Positions 44,431 to 47,712 of a stretch of DNA of 47,712 nucleotides are shown piece by piece (position 1 is the stretch's first letter; every line of letters begins with the position of its first letter). Position numbers and translations under genes: made by a program. The DNA lies in contig NZ_JALKIM010000025.1 in the NCBI RefSeq assembly GCF_023050945.1, positions 1 to 47,712 on the forward strand, written 5' to 3'. This DNA comes from Anaerobiospirillum sp. NML120448 (lineage in GTDB: Bacteria; Pseudomonadota; Gammaproteobacteria; Enterobacterales; Succinivibrionaceae). A model generated the notes under the pieces. It did no database searches and had not been told where the DNA came from. It saw only the letters and a list, made by a program, of their open reading frames with translations.

Positions 44431-44904
44431 AAATTTTCTCAATTTATGTACTTGATTGATTTAGTTAGCTTTTGCTACCTTTTTAGGCTCAATATGTGAG
44501 CTTGTCGGCAAGCTTGCTAAAAATAGCAGAGAAAATCCAAAGATTTATCCTATGTGCTAGTCTTTTATGACAAGTTGCGATATGCTTTATCATATTTGCT
44601 AAGGTACTATGCAGTTTTTTAGTTGTAGCGAACTACTATAGCTCACAGCATTAAAAAAGCGTTAAGTGCTTTAGACCATACAGGGGTTGCCAAACTTATT
44701 TTCAAGCACTGATTGTTAGTTTTTAAATGATATTTATCAATTAACTTAAATAATATGTGCTAGCCTTTATGAAAGGTATTAATCGACTTCTATTTTTTGG
44801 TAAGATAGGAGTTGTCTTTAATGGCAAAGTTTGAGTTTATGAAATAGCTCCTGTTAGTTGCTAATTGCTGTTAACAGCATGCTTAGGACAAGTTGAGGAT
44901 AGCC
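44431..44904 (+). promoter_or_regulatory. leader region of the Fur-like gene
   Basis: About 470 bases without a gene. A Fur-box-like AT-rich dyad, TTAAATGATATTTATCAATT, lies at 44723-44742. A perfect 12-bp palindrome GCTGTTAACAGC lies at 44867-44878, 26 bases before the start. Two copies of TATGTGCTAG-(T/C)-C-TTTATGA occur at 44551-44570 and 44754-44772. Any of these may be regulator sites. Confidence 0.45.
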
Positions 44905-45354
44905 ATGCAAAACCAAGATTCGGTATACAGTCAGATCGGAGACCTTACCGAAGAAACTGTACAAAAGCTTGAGCAAAGCGGCTTGCGCATGACAGTGCAA
45001 AGACGCCACATCATTGATATCTTAACCAAGAGTCAATGTACCTCCCCTAAAGAGCTCTGGTACGAAGCTAGACAATATGTACCTGATTTAGGTATTGCTA
45101 CTGTTTACCGTCTCATTAATCGTTTAGAGCAGATCGGTGTGTTAGCTAAAACTCGTAATTTAGGTATTAATCGTGTAATGCCTCAATTAGGAGTAATCAC
45201 TGATGTTAATGGCCAGGTAGTACGTCCACGTAATAATGTCCAATTATCAGAGTTAATTCGTCTAGGACTTATTTCTCACGGTGTAATTGGTAACAATAAC
45301 AAGATTGAAATTTCACTAGTAGGCGAAAGCATTAATATTGTAATTACCTCATAG
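44905..45354 (+). CDS. Fur-family-like regulator without a recognisable metal site
   Basis: The first 85 residues of this 149-residue protein follow the Fur winged helix: KLEQSGLRMTVQRRHIIDIL, SPKELWYEARQYVPDLGIATVYRLINRLEQIGVL. In Fur, the next part carries the HHDH zinc/iron motif and CxxC pairs. Here it is replaced by NRVMPQLGVITDVNGQVVRPRN and a strand-rich end (NKIEISLVGESINIVI). The whole protein has just two His and one Cys, so the usual metal sensing cannot operate. The ATG at 44905 has GAGG six bases upstream. It may be a regulator that senses something else, or that pairs with another Fur. A terminator follows. Confidence 0.75.
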   Translation: MQNQDSVYSQIGDLTEETVQKLEQSGLRMTVQRRHIIDILTKSQCTSPKELWYEARQYVPDLGIATVYRLINRLEQIGVLAKTRNLGINRVMPQLGVITDVNGQVVRPRNNVQLSELIRLGLISHGVIGNNNKIEISLVGESINIVITS

Positions 45355-45385
45355 TAATTAAAGACTGCATTCTAGTGTCAGAAAT

Positions 45386-45416
45386 TAAGGGCTTTTAGAT
45401 AAGCCCTTAGTTTTTT
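45386..45416 (+). terminator. terminator after the Fur-like gene
   Basis: TAAGGGCTT (45386-45394) and AAGCCCTTA (45401-45409) form the stem, followed by six T. Confidence 0.9.
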
Positions 45417-45600
45417 GTAGCTACTAAGAGTGCTTTCTTTTATCGCTTTTTGTGCTTGTAAAAGCTTTGTTTATTAGCTTAAATAAATAAATAAACTGCC
45501 ATAGGAACTATGTTCCACTTACCCTTTAGGAAAAACCAATATAGGAGAGAAGCGTTTGACTTGGTCTTAGAGACTTAAGTTAGTGCTTGTAAATTTTGCG

Positions 45601-46092
45601 ATGACCAACGGCGTTAAGATTGATTTAGAAAAACCAACACCATTGACTGTATTAAATGCTGTACCTGAGGTTCCAAATAAGGGTTCTAAAGAGCATGGTA
45701 TTGCAGAGTCTGGAGAAACTTATTTGGAGGCCATTTTATTAATCAAGGAGCGCACTCAAAGTGGCTTAGTGCGAGCTGTTGATATTGCTAACGAATTAGG
45801 CTTCTCTAAACCAAGTGTTTCTCGTGCTTTAAGTCAGTTAAAAGAAAAGGGCCTTATCAATATCGAAATGTCAGGAGCCATTATTTTTACTCCTGAGGGC
45901 TTAAGCTACGCTAAAAAAGTTTTCCAGCGTCATCGCATTTTAACTTACTTCTTACGTTATGTGCTTGAGGTTCCAGCATCCCAGGCCGAGCAGGATGCCT
46001 GCCGTATTGAGCATGTCATTTCAGATCTTACTTTAGATCATATGATTGCCTACTTAGATAAGCAAAAGATGCTTCCTGAGGATTTACTTTAG
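45601..46092 (+). CDS. DtxR/MntR-family metal-dependent regulator
   Basis: A 163-residue protein of the DtxR family. These dimeric repressors bind palindromes when loaded with Fe2+ or Mn2+. The winged helix is SGLVRAVDIANELGFSKPSVSRALSQLKEKGLINIE. The metal-site region reads QRHRILTYFLRYVLEVPAS, then DACRIEHVISDLTLDHM. The Cys two places before the Glu-His pair, as in DtxR (ACRWEH), argues for the iron-type site; MntR has Glu at that position. The SH3-like third domain of DtxR is absent, as in MntR-length proteins. I chose the ATG at 45601; GTG at 45583 is possible and neither has a good ribosome site. A terminator follows. Confidence 0.8.
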   Translation: MTNGVKIDLEKPTPLTVLNAVPEVPNKGSKEHGIAESGETYLEAILLIKERTQSGLVRAVDIANELGFSKPSVSRALSQLKEKGLINIEMSGAIIFTPEGLSYAKKVFQRHRILTYFLRYVLEVPASQAEQDACRIEHVISDLTLDHMIAYLDKQKMLPEDLL

Positions 46093-46100
46093 TTAATACA

Positions 46101-46130
46101 CGCACGGTTTAGCCGTGCGTTGTTGTTTTA
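46101..46130 (+). terminator. terminator after the DtxR-type gene
   Basis: CGCACGG (46101-46107) and CCGTGCG (46113-46119) form a perfect 7-bp stem. A T-rich tail (TTGTTGTTTTA) follows. Confidence 0.85.
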
Positions 46131-46238
46131 GGCAGGCTACAAAATCTAGCTGCCTAAGAGCATTTAGCCAACCTAAGAACAGTGCTTGAGCACAGATGCC
46201 TGTTTCGTGCGCTTAGAGCTTAAGTAAGACTAGCAAGT

Positions 46239-47096
46239 TTAGCGCAGCATAGAGTGGTGGAAGGACATGCCAGGCTTGTCACGGCGTGGGCGTTTAATAT
46301 AGTCAGTTTCAGCATCGACATCAGCATAGCTGTTGCCATACTCATCATCAGTATCAGTCTCATGCTCATTTTCTCCTAAAGGGCCCTTTTTAAAGAAGCG
46401 GGAGAGGATGTTGTATTTCTCTCCATTTTCAAAGATCTTTAAGAAGCGCTCTATCATGACAAATGACAATACTTGGGCCTGCTGTGCGGCCGCCAAATCA
46501 TCGGCGTTATTAGCTGCACTAGCATGAGTGTTGTTCATTAATAAAGAGTTATTACGATTGCGAGTACGTAACTCAATCATCTCATAAAGCTTTTGCAACA
46601 TACCAAGTGAAATCATTACCGAAGGCTGGAGAGCCGAGGCTTGGGTAGTGCTAATAGTTTTAGACATATTAAGCACTTGCTGCATCAGAACATTTTGCTG
46701 GTTTAACAGCTTAAAGTCCTGCAAATTGCTTGTGGAGCTCAAATTACCAGTAGCATTAAAGGATGCAGTAGCTACATTAGCCTTAGCTGCACCAGTAGCG
46801 CTATTGCTCTGGCTAAGGTTGCTACCTGAGATTGAAGATGAGCCTGAGCTTAAGTTTGAGGAGTTTTGGCTGAGGCCTGGGCCTAGATTAGTGCCCTGAT
46901 TAGAGCCTGGCTTATCTTGAGGGACTGTTTGGCCATAGCTAGGAATAGTGGTTGGTTTATGAGCATTCATGCCTTGCTCCATAGCCAAGGCACGATTAAA
47001 AGCTTGTTGATCGCCTTTATGTGCGCTTTGAGACAAGCTTTGATCTAATTGTTTGAGCAATTCTAAAGCGTGAGAGGAGTTAGACACTAAAGGCAT
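46239..47096 (-). CDS. Ser/Asn-rich protein of unknown function
   Basis: A 285-residue soluble protein not recognised as a known family. Residues 1-45 are helical (SHALELLKQLDQSLSQSAHK). Residues 50-120 are low-complexity Ser/Asn/Gly (SSNLSSGSSSISGSNLSQSN). Residues 125-235 are predicted helical, with MLQKLYEMIELRTRNRNN and SFVMIERFLKIFENG. The C-terminus is acidic then basic (NEHETDTDDEYGN, YIKRPRRDKPG). No signal peptide or membrane helix is seen. The ATG at 47096 has a strong TTGGAGG site, which supports real translation. The gene is transcribed alone, against its neighbours. Confidence 0.7.
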   Translation of the reverse strand: MPLVSNSSHALELLKQLDQSLSQSAHKGDQQAFNRALAMEQGMNAHKPTTIPSYGQTVPQDKPGSNQGTNLGPGLSQNSSNLSSGSSSISGSNLSQSNSATGAAKANVATASFNATGNLSSTSNLQDFKLLNQQNVLMQQVLNMSKTISTTQASALQPSVMISLGMLQKLYEMIELRTRNRNNSLLMNNTHASAANNADDLAAAQQAQVLSFVMIERFLKIFENGEKYNILSRFFKKGPLGENEHETDTDDEYGNSYADVDAETDYIKRPRRDKPGMSFHHSMLR

Positions 47097-47652
47097 GTTG
47101 ATACCTCCAAGGCAAAAATTGCATGCTAATTTTAGTACTCAATAAACAATCACTAAAAACCAGTATTTTAGCTAAGATACAGCTAAAATAGCGCAAATTT
47201 TGTACCAACTTGCAGCCTTTAAATAAGATTACTCTGATCTCCCCTGACCTCTAAGCAAACAAGCGCACTAGTACTGAATTTCAAAAGTTCATCACTCCAT
47301 TAAATGCTAATTAAAGCTAGTAAATTCGAGGTTTTGCTGCTTTAAAACAGAGGGCAAAACTTTTGAAAGCTAGTACTAGCCCGCTTGCTCTCTCACTTGC
47401 TAACTTGCACGCATGTAGGTGCGCTCGCTCGTTCGTGAGCTTACTTGCATGTGCGGGCACTTGTAAGCTTGCGTGCAGGTCGCCTTGTGTGCGGCGCTAT
47501 TGCCTTTGCTAGTTTTTGCTTGCTCCTACTCTTATTAACAGTCTCTATCTAGCTGGAGCAAGGTGTTAGCTGCTTTACTTTACTTTGATCTAGTAAAATA
47601 TAATCATATAAACAATTAAGCAAGTTTTAGTTGAAATCAAAAGGAGTTAGCA
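47097..47652. other. 555-base gap, divergent promoter region with repeats
   Basis: Divergent between the Ser/Asn-rich gene and the last partial gene. The AT-rich parts (47100-47230 and 47570-47650) probably hold the two promoters. The middle (47390-47490) repeats CTTGC, GCTCG and CTTGCATG-type words. No gene was seen. Confidence 0.45.
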
Positions 47653-47712
47653 ATGGCTAACAATAGTAAAATTACATCGACAGATATCGAACTGTTGTAT
47701 GACCTTTTAAAG
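47653..47712 (+). CDS. start of a gene cut by the window edge
   Basis: An ATG at 47653 follows a strong AAGGAG ribosome site (about eight bases upstream). The frame stays open for 20 codons (MANNSKITSTDIELLYDLLK) to the end of the window. The helical, polar start has no signal peptide. It is too short to name. Confidence 0.6.
   Translation, partial: MANNSKITSTDIELLYDLLK

Noticed and set aside
1-47712. tRNA or rRNA genes
   Set aside because: No T-loop-like GTTCGAATC patterns with flanking cloverleaf arms or rRNA blocks were seen by eye; a dedicated scan could not be run.

Overview
The window is an AT-rich stretch of a bacterial chromosome. It looks like a fermentative gammaproteobacterium from an animal gut, most plausibly a relative of the Succinivibrionaceae (Anaerobiospirillum, Succinatimonas, Succinivibrio). 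That placement is inference: several proteins read like Escherichia coli families (YtfQ/YtfR/YtfT/YjfF, MglB, YidE), glycan-use genes dominate the first 29 kb, and an AspT-family exporter is present. No rRNA, tRNA, CRISPR array, phage or intact insertion sequence was seen.

Region 1 (1-10 kb) is a sugar-uptake locus. A small acidic protein of unknown function comes first. It is followed by a furanose-type ABC importer (binding protein 1747-2736; ATPase, two permeases 3186-6775), an FGGY sugar kinase (7037-8626) and a separate MglB-like galactose/glucose-binding protein (8979-10022). Four near-palindromic sites with an A-rich half, a central CG and a T-rich half flank the binding-protein gene and resemble LacI-family operators. 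A terminator separates the binding protein from the ATPase, which has its own sites.

Region 2 (10-17 kb) starts with two tandem GNAT acetyltransferases on the minus strand. Next is an AraC-type regulator with an unusual long low-complexity insert, divergent from a GH5 beta-glucanase-like enzyme and a GH43 beta-xylosidase. Both enzymes lack signal peptides, so they should act on imported oligosaccharides. Three copies of a YTAGCTAGTTNTA repeat lie in or near the divergent promoter region.

Region 3 (17-29 kb) holds a YidE/AspT-family transporter, a TRIC/UPF0126 channel, an unknown multi-pass membrane protein, a YbaK/ProX-type editing protein, a deoxyinosine DNA glycosylase, a DUF3298-like secreted protein and a GH2 LacZ beta-galactosidase. 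A broken transposon-helper-like gene follows.

Region 4 (29.6-40.7 kb) is dominated by one 3350-residue protein of unknown function with Ala/Gly/Ser/His islands and acidic and Lys-rich ends. A 242-residue protein follows it.

Region 5 (40.9-47.7 kb) carries nadA, a small XRE regulator, a cold-shock/YbjQ-like membrane protein, a FeoB-associated Cys-rich protein, a Fur-like regulator with no visible metal site, a DtxR-type regulator, a Ser/Asn-rich minus-strand protein and the first 20 codons of a gene that runs off the window.

Throughout, the gaps between genes carry clusters of GGCCAT/GGCTAT/GGCCAA-type words that form palindromes and hairpins. Similar words also occur inside the giant gene.
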